From: an uncultured Prevotella sp.
GTDB lineage: Bacteria; Bacteroidota; Bacteroidia; Bacteroidales; Bacteroidaceae
Direction: 5' to 3'
Length of the DNA: 9,382 bases
NCBI GenBank assembly: GCA_945863825.1
Contig: CAMBBY010000020.1
Span: forward strand, 1-9,382
This document shows, piece after piece, positions 1-7,215 of this stretch. The notes beneath the pieces are model-generated. The model was given only the letters and a program-made list of their open reading frames with translations. It was not told the DNA's origin and searched no databases. The position numbers and the translations under genes are program-made. Within the stretch, counting starts at the first letter, position 1; each line of letters starts with the position of its first letter.

Positions 1-693
1 GAGCACATTGATCTTGACGCTTGGGAAATGGTCGTGCATATAGTGACGGAACCCTACCTCGCGATTGTCCTGCTGCTTGCTGACCACGATTCCGTTCTTT
101 GTCTGTCTCATCAGCATAATCTCCTTTTCTTTGAAAGCAAGCATCATGAGCATCTTGGCAGCGAAGAATCCACTGCAGAAAGAATCCTGTCCGAAGAAGG
201 AAAGTGGGCGGAGATCAGGCATGTAGGAGTCGAGCAAGATGAACGGAATGTTCAACTCATGCAATTGGTCGGTAAATGCTCTGGTAATTTCAAGAGATGA
301 AGGCACGACGATGACACCCTCCGGCTTTTCTTCGATGATAGCCTTTCCCTGTTCGATGAAAGATTCCTCGTTGGAGCGCTCATAGAAGTTGATCTTCACG
401 TTGATGTGAAAATCGCGTTTGCTTTCCTCACATTTGCGTGCACCTTCCTCTATCTCCTCCCAGTAAGCCTCAGATTCATGCTTCGGAAGTAGCAAGTAGA
501 AGGTATATGACTTGTTGTATGCCAGAGCACTGGCATACATGTTAGGCTGATAGTTCATCTCCTTGAGCGCCTGTTCCACTTTTTCGCGGGCAGGTTTGGA
601 GACGTTAGGGCGGTCGTGAAGAACTCTATCGACAGTACCTACAGATACGCCAGCCCTTTCGGCGATATCTTTGATTCTTATTTTTTCGGCCAT
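1..693 (-). CDS. LacI-family transcriptional regulator, N-terminal part (gene runs off the left edge)
   Basis: Reading the minus strand from the ATG at 693-691 gives 231 open codons to the window edge. Residues 5-50 form a LacI-type DNA-binding domain: KIRIKDIAERAGVSVGTVDR is the helix-turn-helix, followed by the hinge-helix region (VLHDRPNVSKPAREKVEQAL). From about residue 60 the sequence turns into a periplasmic-binding-protein-like sugar-sensing domain (SYTFYLLLPKHESEAYWEEI, later PEGVIVVPSS and IPFILLDSYMPDL). Family members are usually about 330-360 residues, so roughly the last third is missing from the window. It is divergent from kdgK across a 376-bp control region, so it probably regulates the KDG catabolic genes and perhaps itself. 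The effector is not visible; a hexuronate or KDG-related sugar is inferred from context only. The GTVDRVLH variant of the recognition-helix region is common among LacI proteins with type-1 or type-4 periplasmic-binding domains. Confidence 0.93.
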   Translation of the reverse strand, partial: MAEKIRIKDIAERAGVSVGTVDRVLHDRPNVSKPAREKVEQALKEMNYQPNMYASALAYNKSYTFYLLLPKHESEAYWEEIEEGARKCEESKRDFHINVKINFYERSNEESFIEQGKAIIEEKPEGVIVVPSSLEITRAFTDQLHELNIPFILLDSYMPDLRPLSFFGQDSFCSGFFAAKMLMMLAFKEKEIMLMRQTKNGIVVSKQQDNREVGFRHYMHDHFPSVKINVL

Positions 694-697
694 GTTT

Positions 698-707
698 TAA
701 GCGTTTA
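698..707. promoter_or_regulatory. Possible LacI-type operator at the regulator start
   Basis: TAAGCGTTTA is a 10-bp near-palindrome centred on CG, with four of five base pairs symmetric. A central CG step in a short AT-flanked palindrome is the hallmark of LacI/PurR/CcpA-type operators. It lies four bases upstream of the regulator ATG, where binding would support autoregulation. No second copy was found before kdgK, so the call is tentative. Confidence 0.25.
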
Positions 708-803
708 CTGGTTTTTTGCCAATTTGTTATTAAACTAAGTCTATGATGCACTTTCTTTCACGTGCGTACATTAATATAATATATGTAGATGCGCGTGTTG
801 TAC

Positions 804-909
804 TGTGCGAAGAAGGTAATTCAGAGAACTTCCATTTTTCGTGTGTGCGTCCACATATAGAATATTCGGTACAAATTTACAATAAAAAATTGAATTGTGC
901 GAATGCACA
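804..909. repeat. TGTGCG repeat cluster with a 14-bp perfect inverted repeat, candidate operators for kdgK
   Basis: TGTGCG occurs at 804-809, 844-849 and 896-901; the first and third copies extend to TGTGCGAA. The third is part of TGTGCGAATGCACA (896-909), whose five-base arms TGTGC and GCACA match perfectly around GAAT. Another TGCACA follows at 920-925. The cluster lies 40-180 bp upstream of the kdgK promoter elements. Such spacing suits a dimeric regulator binding several sites, the divergent LacI-type protein being the first candidate, although the motif does not show the usual CG-centred LacI form. Confidence 0.35.
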
Positions 910-950
910 GCAACTTTTTTGCACAAAAACTAAAAAAAAACTCGATTTTG

Positions 951-982
951 TTTCGTTATTTGAGAAATTATGATTATTTTTG
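951..982 (+). promoter_or_regulatory. Bacteroidetes-type promoter of the kdgK operon
   Basis: TATTTTTG at 975-982 is an exact match to the Bacteroidetes -7 consensus TAnnTTTG. Nineteen bases upstream is TTTCG (951-955), a near match to the -33 element TTTG. Transcription would then start near 988-990, giving a leader of about 80 bases before the ATG at 1070. The -7 element is strong and the -33 element imperfect, as would suit a promoter that is regulated or activator-assisted. Confidence 0.6.
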
Positions 983-1069
983 CCACGATATTCGGAACAG
1001 AATGAAAATTATTTGATACTGAATTCGAAGAACAACTATAAATAAACAAATTAAAAAACATTTCAAGCA

Positions 1070-2092
1070 ATGGCAAAAATTGTAAAATTAGGTGAGATCA
1101 TGCTTCGTTTGTCCCCAGAAGGTAATTATCGTTTTATCCAGAGTGAATCATTCCGTATCATCCCTGGTGGTGGTGAGGCTAACGTAGCAGTCAGTGTAGC
1201 TAACTATGGTCATGAGGCTTACTTCGTATCTAAGTTGCCTAAGCATGAGATTGGTCAGATTGCAGTTAACGCTCTCCGCCGTTATGGTGTGAATACCGAT
1301 TTCGTTGCTCGTGGTGGCGACCGTGTTGGTCTCTATTATGCAGAGACAGGTGCTTCTATGCGTCCTTCTAAGGTAATCTATGACCGTGCTCATAGTTCTA
1401 TCGCTGAGGCAGATCCATCTGATTTCGATTTCGACAAGATTATGGAGGGTGCTCAGTGGTTCCACTGGAGTGGTATTACTCCTGCTATCAGCGACAAGGC
1501 TGCTGAGTTGACCAAGTTGGCTTGTGAGGCTGCTAAGCGTCATGGTGTAACAGTATCTGTTGACCTCAATTTCCGCAAGAAGCTCTGGACTTCAGAGAAG
1601 GCGATCTCTGTTATGCGTCCATTGATGCAGTACGTAGATGTATGCATTGGTAATGAGGAAGATGCTCAGCTCTGCTTGGGCTTCAAGCCAGATGCCGATG
1701 TAGAGGGTGGTAAGACTGACGCTGAGGGATACTATGGTATCTTCCAGGGTATGATGAAGGAGTTTGGCTTCAAGTATGTAGTTTCTACACTTCGTGAGTC
1801 TCTCTCTGCTACACACAATGGTTGGAAGGCTCTTATCTACAACGGCGAGGAGTTCTACCAGAGCAAGCATTATGACATCAACCCAATCATCGACCGCGTT
1901 GGTGGTGGTGACTCTTTCTCTGGCGGTTTGATCCACGGTCTCTTGACTAAGAATACTCAGGCTGAGGCTTTGGAGTTTGCAGTAGCTGCTTCTGCTTTGA
2001 AGCACACTATCCCTGGCGACTTCAATCTGGTTTCTGTTGACGAGGTAGAGAGTCTTGCTGGTGGTAACGCTAATGGTCGCGTTCAGCGATAA
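1070..2092 (+). CDS. kdgK: 2-dehydro-3-deoxygluconokinase (KDG kinase), PfkB family
   Basis: This 340-residue cytoplasmic sugar kinase transfers phosphate from ATP to 2-keto-3-deoxygluconate, making KDPG for the aldolase encoded next. It begins with the ribokinase-type strand KIVKLGEIMLRLSP. The PfkB signature 1 region is PGGGEANVAV (residues 32-41), which contacts the sugar; the GGxEANVA form is typical of KDG kinases rather than fructokinases. Signature 2, DRVGGGDSFSGG, holds the catalytic base Asp281 and the anion-hole glycines. Mid-protein VSVDLNFRKKLW is also characteristic of the KDG kinase group, and the length is normal for the family. The ATG follows an A-rich leader. Codons are strongly biased (GGT, CGT, CTC, GAG), suggesting high expression. 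Eda follows after 72 bp. Assignment to KDG kinase rather than another PfkB sugar kinase rests on sequence pattern plus the adjacent KDPG aldolase. Confidence 0.93.
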   Translation: MAKIVKLGEIMLRLSPEGNYRFIQSESFRIIPGGGEANVAVSVANYGHEAYFVSKLPKHEIGQIAVNALRRYGVNTDFVARGGDRVGLYYAETGASMRPSKVIYDRAHSSIAEADPSDFDFDKIMEGAQWFHWSGITPAISDKAAELTKLACEAAKRHGVTVSVDLNFRKKLWTSEKAISVMRPLMQYVDVCIGNEEDAQLCLGFKPDADVEGGKTDAEGYYGIFQGMMKEFGFKYVVSTLRESLSATHNGWKALIYNGEEFYQSKHYDINPIIDRVGGGDSFSGGLIHGLLTKNTQAEALEFAVAASALKHTIPGDFNLVSVDEVESLAGGNANGRVQR

Positions 2093-2099
2093 TTTAAGT

Positions 2100-2135
2100 G
2101 AAGAGTGAAGTGTGTAGAATTCATTTGCACTCTTC
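2100..2135 (+). other. Intercistronic RNA hairpin between kdgK and eda
   Basis: GAAGAGTG (2100-2107) pairs perfectly with CACTCTTC (2128-2135). Allowing one bulged G at 2127, five more pairs form (AAGTG with CATTT), leaving a nine-base loop. It begins 7 bases after the kdgK stop. No U-tract follows, so it is unlikely to be a simple terminator. It may protect the upstream message from 3' decay, mark a processing site, or act as a weak attenuator that sets the kdgK:eda ratio. Confidence 0.5.
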
Positions 2136-2164
2136 CTATTTAACATTTAATATTTAAATAAAAA

Positions 2165-2836
2165 ATGGCAAAGTTTAGCAAAATGCAGGTCATGGCAGCC
2201 ATGAAAGAGACTGGTATGGTTCCTGTATTCTTCAATAAGGATATTGAAATTTGCAAGAACGTCATCAAGGCTTGTTATGAGGGTGGCGTACGTGTATTCG
2301 AGTTTACTAACCGTGGTGATTTCGCTCACGAAATCTTCGGTGAGTTGGTAAAGTGGGCTGACAAGGAGTGCCCAGAGATGATCCTTGGTGCTGGTACTGT
2401 CGTTGACGCTGGTACAGCTTCTCTCTATCTCCAGTTGGGTGCCAACTTTATCGTAGGTCCTAACTTCAACCCAGAGATTGCTCCTGTATGTAACCGTCGC
2501 CTGGTTCCTTATTCTCCTGGTTGTGGTTCTGTAACTGAGATCAACAATGCTCAGGCTGCAGGTTGCGATGTTACTAAGGTATTCCCTGCAGGTAACGTAG
2601 GTGGTCCTTCATTCGTTAAGAATGTAATGGCACCTTTGCGCTGGAGCAATATCATGGTTACTGGTGCTGTAGAGCCAACTGAAGAGAACTTGACTCCTTG
2701 GATCAAGGCAGGTGTTCTCTGTGTAGGTATGGGTTCTAAGCTCTTCCCTAAGGAGACTGTAGCTGCTGGCGACTGGGCTGCAGTTACTGCTAAGTGTAAA
2801 GAGGCTCTTGGCTATATTGCCAAGGCTCGTGGTTAA
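2165..2836 (+). CDS. eda: KDPG aldolase (2-dehydro-3-deoxyphosphogluconate aldolase / KHG aldolase)
   Basis: This 223-residue class I aldolase splits KDPG, the product of KdgK, into pyruvate and glyceraldehyde-3-phosphate. The expected TIM-barrel landmarks are in order: [12 protein letters not shown] with the catalytic Glu46 and phosphate-binding Arg50, [11 protein letters not shown] near residue 77, [13 protein letters not shown], then [13 protein letters not shown]. The Schiff-base lysine is Lys138 in DVTKVFPAG, followed by the phosphate-binding loop and [19 protein letters not shown]. All catalytic residues known for Escherichia coli Eda are present and the length is normal. The ATG follows an A-rich stretch (AATAAAAA). 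Codon bias matches kdgK, suggesting co-expression at a high level. Because the enzyme is soluble and the kinase is adjacent, the substrate is most likely KDPG from hexuronates; Entner-Doudoroff use cannot be excluded. Confidence 0.95.
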   Translation: MAKFSKMQVMAAMKETGMVPVFFNKDIEICKNVIKACYEGGVRVFEFTNRGDFAHEIFGELVKWADKECPEMILGAGTVVDAGTASLYLQLGANFIVGPNFNPEIAPVCNRRLVPYSPGCGSVTEINNAQAAGCDVTKVFPAGNVGGPSFVKNVMAPLRWSNIMVTGAVEPTEENLTPWIKAGVLCVGMGSKLFPKETVAAGDWAAVTAKCKEALGYIAKARG

Positions 2837-2855
2837 TTGAGAATTTAATGGCTTA

Positions 2856-5800
2856 ATGGCCCAAATTAATATCACGCAAAAGTTCAGCGCCTTCATTGTG
2901 ATGATGTTGGCGCTGTTTTTCTATTCAGCTTGTGGTCCTTCTCATAAGCAGGAGGTGGATCGGTTGAATGCACTTTCATACGCCTATCACTACCGCAATC
3001 TTGATTCTACTAAGATGCTGGCACAGAGAGCTTTAGCTCTTTCTGATGACTATAGTGCCGGATATGCTGAGGCTTGTAATAACTTAGCATTCGTAGAGAT
3101 GGCAAAGATGAACTACAAGGAGGCTCGCCGATGGCTCGGTCTTGTGGAAGAAAAGAGCAACAACCAACTGGAGCTTCTCATTGCTGATGTGCAGATGATG
3201 CGCATCTGTCAGCGGGAATCTCACAACAAAGATTTTTATTCCTATCGCGAGAAAGCGATGGTGCGCTTGCGCCGCTTGGGCGAGGAGGCTTCCAATCTGC
3301 CACCCCGTGAGCGGCGACGTGCCACCTATGCTCATAGCGAATTTGATATCGTTGATGCCACCTATTGTTATTATGTCGGTCTGGAAGAATCGATGCTGAA
3401 GGCTTTGAATGATATCGATGCGGATGCTCTTGAAGCAGATACTGCCCAGTATCTCAACTATCTATATAATATCGGTTCGGGTGGTGCGATCACCAATGGA
3501 ACGTCTGAACAGATAGCACAGACGGAATTTGACTATCTGATACAATGCTATATGTTGGCTTCAGCCGGACGAGTTGTCATGCCCGATGGTACGATGGCCG
3601 GCGGTTATCCTTACTGGCAGGCTAATGCCCTTCAGGCTATCAGTGAACATCTGCAGAAAGCCAAGATGCGGGATTTTCTTATCCGGAACAATTTGCCGGC
3701 TATCCAGTATCTGAATGTAGAACAGATGCCAGATACGCTCTTGGCTGGTAATTTAGCTCAGCGTGCGCTGAACCTTTTCATCTCTTATGGTGATACCTAC
3801 CAGATAGCAGGTGGTTATCGTACGCTGGCTGAATGTTACTTTGCCATAGAGGATTATAATTCTGCGGGCGACTGTCTTGTTCGGGCCTTGCAGGTGAGCA
3901 AGAATATCAAGTCGGCTCCCGATCTGGTGGCTTCTATCCGTGAACGACTTTGTCTGGTATATTCTGCGCTCGATAATAAACAGCAGAGTGACTACAACCG
4001 CAATATCTACCTTGACTTACAGGAGCGAACCCGTCAGGACAGGCAGTTGGAAGCTCGCGCCGCCTTGCTTGATGACAATGCTCTGCAGCTCAATCTTATG
4101 ATAGCAGCAGTACTCGTCATGATATTGCTCGTGGTCATCCTCCTGTATCTCTTCGACCGTATGCGAAGAAGAAAGATACAGTCTAAACCGCTGTCTTCCC
4201 TGCTTGAACCATTAGAGCAGTGGAAACAACGTAATACTCAGTATATTAATGATATAAATGAAAGAAAAGAAGAATTGGATGAAGAGATATCCATCGCCCG
4301 TTTGCATCTTGATGACAATAAAAAACGTAATCTGGAGCAGCGTGCCAAGGTCTCTTTAGTAAACAGTATCACGCCTTTCATCGACCGCATGATTCATGAG
4401 GTGGATAAGTTGGCAGAGGATGATGGAAGTACCCCGGATGAGGTGAAACAGGAACGGTATGAGTATATCTCAGAACTGACGGATAAGATCAACCAGTATA
4501 ACACCATCCTGACCAACTGGATTCAGATGCGACAGGGAACTTTGAATCTCCGTATCGTCTCTTTCCCTCTCCAACCGCTTTTCGATATTGTGGCAAAGGG
4601 CAAGATGAGTTTCCAGATGAAGAAGATAGAACTCGATGTGCAGCCAACTGCAGCTAAGGTGAAGGCAGACCGCACCCTGACGCTCTTTATGATCAATACT
4701 ATCGCCGACAATGCACGCAAGTTTACTCCTGCAGGAGGTAAGGTTACTGTTTCTGCAGAGGAACATGATAAATACGTAGAAATCGTCATCGCTGATACCG
4801 GTAAGGGAATGGATGAGGAACAATTGGCTCATGTCTTCGACCGTACCTATACGGGCGGTCATGGATTCGGACTCCTCAACTGCAAGGGTATCATCGAGAA
4901 ATATAAGAAGGTGAGCAGTATCTTCAATATTTGTCATATTGAGGCAGAGAGTGAAGTGGGAAAGGGCAGTGTGTTCCGTTTCCGACTGCCTAAGGGAATC
5001 GGACGGATGATCGTTGGTGTCATCTTTTTGTTGGCATCATCCGTGTCGTCTTTTGCATCCCAGATACATCAGAATACCCTGGCTACCGGAAAAGTTTCCC
5101 GAGAACTCACTTTGGCTGATGCCTTTGCCGACAGTGCTTATTATAGCAATATCAATGGTACATACCAGCGTACCTTGGCATTTGCTGATTCTGCCATCTA
5201 TTATCTCAATCAGCATTATCTGCGCCAGTATCCTCAGGGTAAAAATCTGATGGTGAGCTGTCCAAAACTCTCTCAAGCTGCCGAACTGAAATGGTTTGCT
5301 GATAGTGTGACGACCGACTACAGCATTATTCTCGACATCAGAAATGAGAGTGCGGTGGCTGCGCTTGCCTTGCATCAATGGACTTTGTATGATAGAAACA
5401 ATAAGATTTATACCAAACTCTTCCGGGAACGGAGTACTGATAATACACTGCCTGAGTATGTCCGCACGATGCAGAGTTCGGAAAATTCCAAGACGGTAGC
5501 TGTCATCCTGCTCTTTCTCCTGTTGTTGCAGTTGCCGATAGCCTACTATCTGCTCTATTATCGCCATGTAGTGACCTATCGCTTTGCGGTGGATCGCATC
5601 CGTGATATCAATCTTCTGTTGCTCAGCGACCAGTCTATACCGGAGAAGTTGAAGCGCATCAGGGAAATATGGAGTAAGAAGTCCCGGCATACCCGTGCCA
5701 ATTTCCGTTTGGATGAGGTGGTGCATGAGATTGAGGAAGAACTGAAACGTGGACTGGATTTATCGAATGGCAAGGAGGCAGATAATCAACTGCTGGAAGA

Positions 5801-6380
5801 TGAGTTGAGACGGGTGCAATTTGAGAATGATCGTTTGCACGTATCTAATTCTGTATTAGATAATTGCCTCTCTACGTTGAAGCATGAGACGATGTATTAT
5901 CCGTCACGTATCCGACAGTTGATAGAGGCATCCCCCGATGATGTAGCTTCTCTGAAAGAATTGGTAGATTACTATAAATCCATCTATCTGATGCTGAGTG
6001 CGCAGGCGATGGAACAGGTGGAAACCAATCTGAAGTGTGATGCTGCGCTGAAGGATTATCTCTTCCGACTGATACAGGAAACCGTGAAGGATCTTGCCAA
6101 GGCGCATGGTATTGCCATCACGCAAGTGAAACCGGAAATTAAATCTGTGCATACGGCTTATGCCACCTGCCAGTTTGTCTTCTCAGGATTGAGATACGAC
6201 GATTCCTTGCATCATCGCCTTTTCACTCCGCTGACCGTGGATATGAGATTCTTAGTTTGCCGCCAGATAGTGAGGGAGATGGGAGAAACGACCAATCTTC
6301 GTGGCTGCGGTATCCAGACAAAGCCTTCTGATGATGGATTCCTGGTCATTGAGGTGGTGTTGCCGGGGATGTTAGTATAG
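2856..6380 (+). CDS. Composite membrane sensor histidine kinase: TPR sensor, ATPase domain, then a second sensor half
   Basis: This 1174-residue protein starts 19 bp after eda. An N-terminal export signal (1-26, ending FFYSAC, a weak lipobox at Cys26) leads to a helical TPR-like periplasmic region (about 27-412). TM1 is at 414-432, followed by RMRRRK, placing the next part in the cytoplasm. A charged coiled coil (about 450-520) precedes a HATPase domain: N-box with Asn614 and Asn619 (NTIADNARKF), G1 box DTGKGM from Asp647, and G2 box GHGFGLL from 668. The dimerisation helix reads VNSITPF, with no histidine at the usual place; His514-Glu515 lies further on without the usual proline. TM2 (718-735) resembles a signal peptide (MIVGVIFLLASSVSSFAS). 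A second extracytoplasmic region (736-878), TM3 (880-902) and a cytoplasmic coiled coil with LKHETMYYPSRI (His1010-Glu1011) follow. The last 100 residues end in a kinase-like IEVVLPG strand but lack ATP motifs. I believe this family carries the Pfam DUF5112 and DUF5113 labels, from memory. It is paired with the response regulator 47 bp downstream; its signal is unknown. Confidence 0.88.
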   Translation: MAQINITQKFSAFIVMMLALFFYSACGPSHKQEVDRLNALSYAYHYRNLDSTKMLAQRALALSDDYSAGYAEACNNLAFVEMAKMNYKEARRWLGLVEEKSNNQLELLIADVQMMRICQRESHNKDFYSYREKAMVRLRRLGEEASNLPPRERRRATYAHSEFDIVDATYCYYVGLEESMLKALNDIDADALEADTAQYLNYLYNIGSGGAITNGTSEQIAQTEFDYLIQCYMLASAGRVVMPDGTMAGGYPYWQANALQAISEHLQKAKMRDFLIRNNLPAIQYLNVEQMPDTLLAGNLAQRALNLFISYGDTYQIAGGYRTLAECYFAIEDYNSAGDCLVRALQVSKNIKSAPDLVASIRERLCLVYSALDNKQQSDYNRNIYLDLQERTRQDRQLEARAALLDDNALQLNLMIAAVLVMILLVVILLYLFDRMRRRKIQSKPLSSLLEPLEQWKQRNTQYINDINERKEELDEEISIARLHLDDNKKRNLEQRAKVSLVNSITPFIDRMIHEVDKLAEDDGSTPDEVKQERYEYISELTDKINQYNTILTNWIQMRQGTLNLRIVSFPLQPLFDIVAKGKMSFQMKKIELDVQPTAAKVKADRTLTLFMINTIADNARKFTPAGGKVTVSAEEHDKYVEIVIADTGKGMDEEQLAHVFDRTYTGGHGFGLLNCKGIIEKYKKVSSIFNICHIEAESEVGKGSVFRFRLPKGIGRMIVGVIFLLASSVSSFASQIHQNTLATGKVSRELTLADAFADSAYYSNINGTYQRTLAFADSAIYYLNQHYLRQYPQGKNLMVSCPKLSQAAELKWFADSVTTDYSIILDIRNESAVAALALHQWTLYDRNNKIYTKLFRERSTDNTLPEYVRTMQSSENSKTVAVILLFLLLLQLPIAYYLLYYRHVVTYRFAVDRIRDINLLLLSDQSIPEKLKRIREIWSKKSRHTRANFRLDEVVHEIEEELKRGLDLSNGKEADNQLLEDELRRVQFENDRLHVSNSVLDNCLSTLKHETMYYPSRIRQLIEASPDDVASLKELVDYYKSIYLMLSAQAMEQVETNLKCDAALKDYLFRLIQETVKDLAKAHGIAITQVKPEIKSVHTAYATCQFVFSGLRYDDSLHHRLFTPLTVDMRFLVCRQIVREMGETTNLRGCGIQTKPSDDGFLVIEVVLPGMLV

Positions 6381-6427
6381 AATCAAAGATAGTTAAAGCA
6401 TAAATTCAACATAGACTCAAATAAACG

Positions 6428-7156
6428 ATGATGGACAATTTTAAAGTAATCATAGTAGAGGATGTACCTTTGGAACTGAAAGGTACGGAAGGAATTTTCA
6501 AAAACGATATACCTGAAGCTGAGATTATTGGAACAGCTGACAGTGAGGTGAGCTATTGGAAACTCATCAAACAGCAGTTGCCTGACCTCGTGCTTCTCGA
6601 TCTTGGCTTGGGTGGTTCCACTACGGTGGGTGTAGAAATCTGCCGCTATACCAAGGAACAGTATCCTAACGTAAAGGTTTTGATTTTCACGGGAGAAATC
6701 CTGAATGAGAAGCTCTGGGTGGATGTTCTTGATGCAGGTTGCGATGGTATTATCCTGAAGAGTGGGGAACTCCTGACCCGTGGCGATGTGGCTTCCTGCA
6801 TGAGTGGTAAGAAGATGGTTTTCAATCAGCCGATTCTGCAGAAGATCGTAGAACGTTTCAAGAAAAGTGTCAATAGTCAGTTGATGCGCCAGGAGGCTTT
6901 GGTAAATTATGAGATTGACGAATATGACGAGCGCTTCCTTCGCCATCTTGCCCTCGGTTATACCAAGGAACAGATTACCAATCTGCGAGGTATGCCTTTC
7001 GGTGTGAAGAGTTTGGAAAAGCGACAGAACGAACTGGTACAGAAACTCTTCCCTGATGGCAACAATGGTATGGGCATCAATGCTACCCGTCTGGTGGTAA
7101 GAGCCTGCGAACTTCGCATCTTAGATATCGACAATCTCGAAGCTGATCCAGAATAA
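6428..7156 (+). CDS. Response regulator with receiver domain and LuxR-like C-terminal helix-turn-helix
   Basis: This 242-residue protein is the probable partner of the sensor kinase 47 bp upstream. The receiver domain (about 1-125) has the full active site: acidic pair Glu11-Asp12 (VIIVEDVP), phosphoacceptor Asp58 (LVLLDLGLGG), Thr88 (LIFTGE) and Lys111 (IILKSGE). It should therefore be phosphorylatable. The C-terminal part (about 170-235) reads DERFLRHLALGYTKEQITNL, then KSLEKRQNELVQKLF, then TRLVVRACELRIL. This matches the layout of LuxR/GerE four-helix DNA-binding domains, including the LALGYTKEQI turn and the final ACELRIL helix. The recognition region is longer and more divergent than usual (RGMPFGVKSLEKR), so automated searches may report only a domain of unknown function. 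A second ATG at 6431 could also serve as start. No target sites can be assigned from this window. Confidence 0.88.
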   Translation: MMDNFKVIIVEDVPLELKGTEGIFKNDIPEAEIIGTADSEVSYWKLIKQQLPDLVLLDLGLGGSTTVGVEICRYTKEQYPNVKVLIFTGEILNEKLWVDVLDAGCDGIILKSGELLTRGDVASCMSGKKMVFNQPILQKIVERFKKSVNSQLMRQEALVNYEIDEYDERFLRHLALGYTKEQITNLRGMPFGVKSLEKRQNELVQKLFPDGNNGMGINATRLVVRACELRILDIDNLEADPE

Positions 7157-7215
7157 GCTGCGGCATCAAGAAAGATATAGAATAGGAGTTAATCAGGAAA
7201 AGAATAGAGAGAACG

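Larger units (their letters stand above)
694..1069. other. Divergent AT-rich control region between the LacI-type regulator and kdgK
   Basis: These 376 bp hold no convincing gene. A 76-codon plus-strand frame at 743-973 has no family-like content and overlaps the promoter. The region contains an imperfect CG-centred palindrome beside the regulator start, three TGTGCG copies, a perfect 14-bp inverted repeat, and a Bacteroidetes-type promoter for kdgK (each listed separately). The last 80 bp form the probable kdgK leader; it is A-rich near the ATG and lacks a Shine-Dalgarno sequence, as is normal in Bacteroidetes. No clear minus-strand promoter for the regulator was found; TAGTTTAA-like sequence on the minus strand near 731-740 is only a weak candidate. 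Confidence 0.7.

Noticed and set aside
804..925. The short repeats before kdgK as a CRISPR array
   Set aside because: The repeats are 6-8 bp and unevenly spaced, with no long repeats or uniform spacers; they look like protein-binding sites.
743..973. A 76-codon plus-strand open frame before kdgK
   Set aside because: It has no recognisable protein pattern, is AT-driven, overlaps the operator-like repeats and runs through the kdgK promoter.
5037..5726. A 229-codon minus-strand open frame within the kinase gene
   Set aside because: It lies wholly inside the coherent 1174-residue plus-strand frame and shows no domain pattern or promoter.
6384..6391. Perfect TATCTTTG -7-like element on the minus strand, pointing antisense into the kinase gene
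   Set aside because: No -33 element at 19-21 bp spacing is present and no minus-strand gene follows; a chance match in AT-rich DNA is likely.
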